A stretch of 64,000 nt of DNA from the NCBI GenBank assembly GCA_008921705.1, contig VFFE01007605.1:3101351-3165350 (forward strand), in the 5' to 3' direction. The DNA comes from Burhinus oedicnemus (taxonomy: Eukaryota; Chordata; Aves; Charadriiformes; Burhinidae). A model generated the notes under the pieces. The model was given only the letters and a program-made list of their open reading frames with translations, did not search any database and had not been told where the DNA came from. The position numbers and the translations under genes were made by a program. Positions 63,431-64,000 of the stretch are shown here, piece after piece (positions within the stretch are counted from its first letter, which is position 1; every line of letters starts with the position of its first letter).

Positions 63431-64000
63431 AATCCCACTCGAACCCTAAAAGTGAGATGTAAACACAGGGATATAAGCTTAGGGATATAAACATAGGGAT
63501 TCACATAAAGCTTGATGCTGCAAGGGAGCAAGCTTTCCGAAGAGGCTGAGTGATAAGCAACTGTCATTCCTCGGCCACTACGACGTGCTGCACTATGAGA
63601 AATAGTTCCCGCCACGCAGTCCTCTCCTCTGGGTTTTCCTCCTCCTCCCATCACACACACGTTTTGATTTTTACATTCCGCTGCTGCTCCTCCAGCTTTA
63701 TACAGTTTATATTTAGCTGCAGCTAACTCATAAGGGAGAAGGCAGACTGTAAAAAAACAAGTGCAAGCTCAGACCTGTATAAATAATTAACGTCGGTTTA
63801 AGAACACTCATTATTGCGGCGCTCTGCTGCCGTTGCCCAGACAGGGTGGTGGAGCATCCCCTAGCCCAGGGCGGGCAGCTCTCTGCCCTTGGAAGCCCCA
63901 GTCACTCTGGACACTCCCCACGCTCAGGGCAGCCCTGTGGGGCAACAGTCCCTGCCTGCACAGAGAAAAAACAACAAACAAAACACAAACATCAGGCACC
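63431..64000. other. Upstream flank of UBE2B
   Basis: AT-richer DNA beyond the promoter. AGGGATATAA occurs twice (63467-63476 and 63481-63490), with a third AGGGAT at 63494. About 63834-63865 (GTTGCCCAGACAGGGTGGTG) resembles a CR1 3' block in forward orientation but soon diverges. No CDKL3 coding exon is recognised. Confidence 0.5.

Noticed and set aside
63166..64000. Divergent CDKL3 first coding exon
   Set aside because: No kinase N-terminal sequence is visible before the window ends; only synteny suggests it.

Overview
This window looks like nuclear DNA from a bird. It holds several 5'-truncated CR1 LINEs with the characteristic ATTCTATG-type 3' tails, one avian ERVL-type solo LTR, small CpG-island promoters and very large gene-free stretches. 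One protein-coding gene can be read completely: UBE2B (RAD6B), a ubiquitin-conjugating enzyme, on the minus strand from 63165 down to 55205. It has six coding exons with GT-AG introns and a complete 152-residue product. I cannot name the species from the sequence.

Layout. 1-330 is a CA microsatellite running into a small CpG-rich block, possibly the edge of a promoter. 331-52500 is gene-poor: I see no supportable coding exon, only interspersed and tandem repeats. These are CR1 copies at 3.6, 5.3, 5.6, 14.0, 24.1, 25.5 and 27.7 kb; an old decayed CR1/L3-like reverse transcriptase remnant at 32.9-34.1 kb; an LTR at 38.65-39.27 kb; MIR/L2-like scraps; and old palindromic repeats. At 48.17-48.43 kb there is a GC-rich minisatellite, followed by an 827-base block that appears twice (48434-49260 and 49311-50137) around a 50-N gap. 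That arrangement is almost certainly two overlapping contig ends that were not merged. 52560-53190 is a strong CpG island with no recognisable gene attached. 55.2-63.2 kb is UBE2B, and its CpG-island promoter (about 62.4-63.4 kb) closes the window.

The single gene encodes an E2 enzyme that, by family knowledge, works with RAD18 on PCNA, RNF20/RNF40 on histone H2B and UBR-type E3s in the N-degron pathway. In mammals CDKL3 lies head-to-head with UBE2B, and CDKN2AIPNL is the next gene beyond its 3' end. I found no coding exon of either here, so the CDKL3-side promoter activity and the orphan CpG island at 52.6-53.2 kb remain inferences.

I did not find a new biological system. The items most worth a second look are the false duplication at the gap, the orphan CpG island, the UBE2B 3' end (no canonical poly(A) signal for about 2 kb) and the ancient LINE and palindromic repeat fossils.
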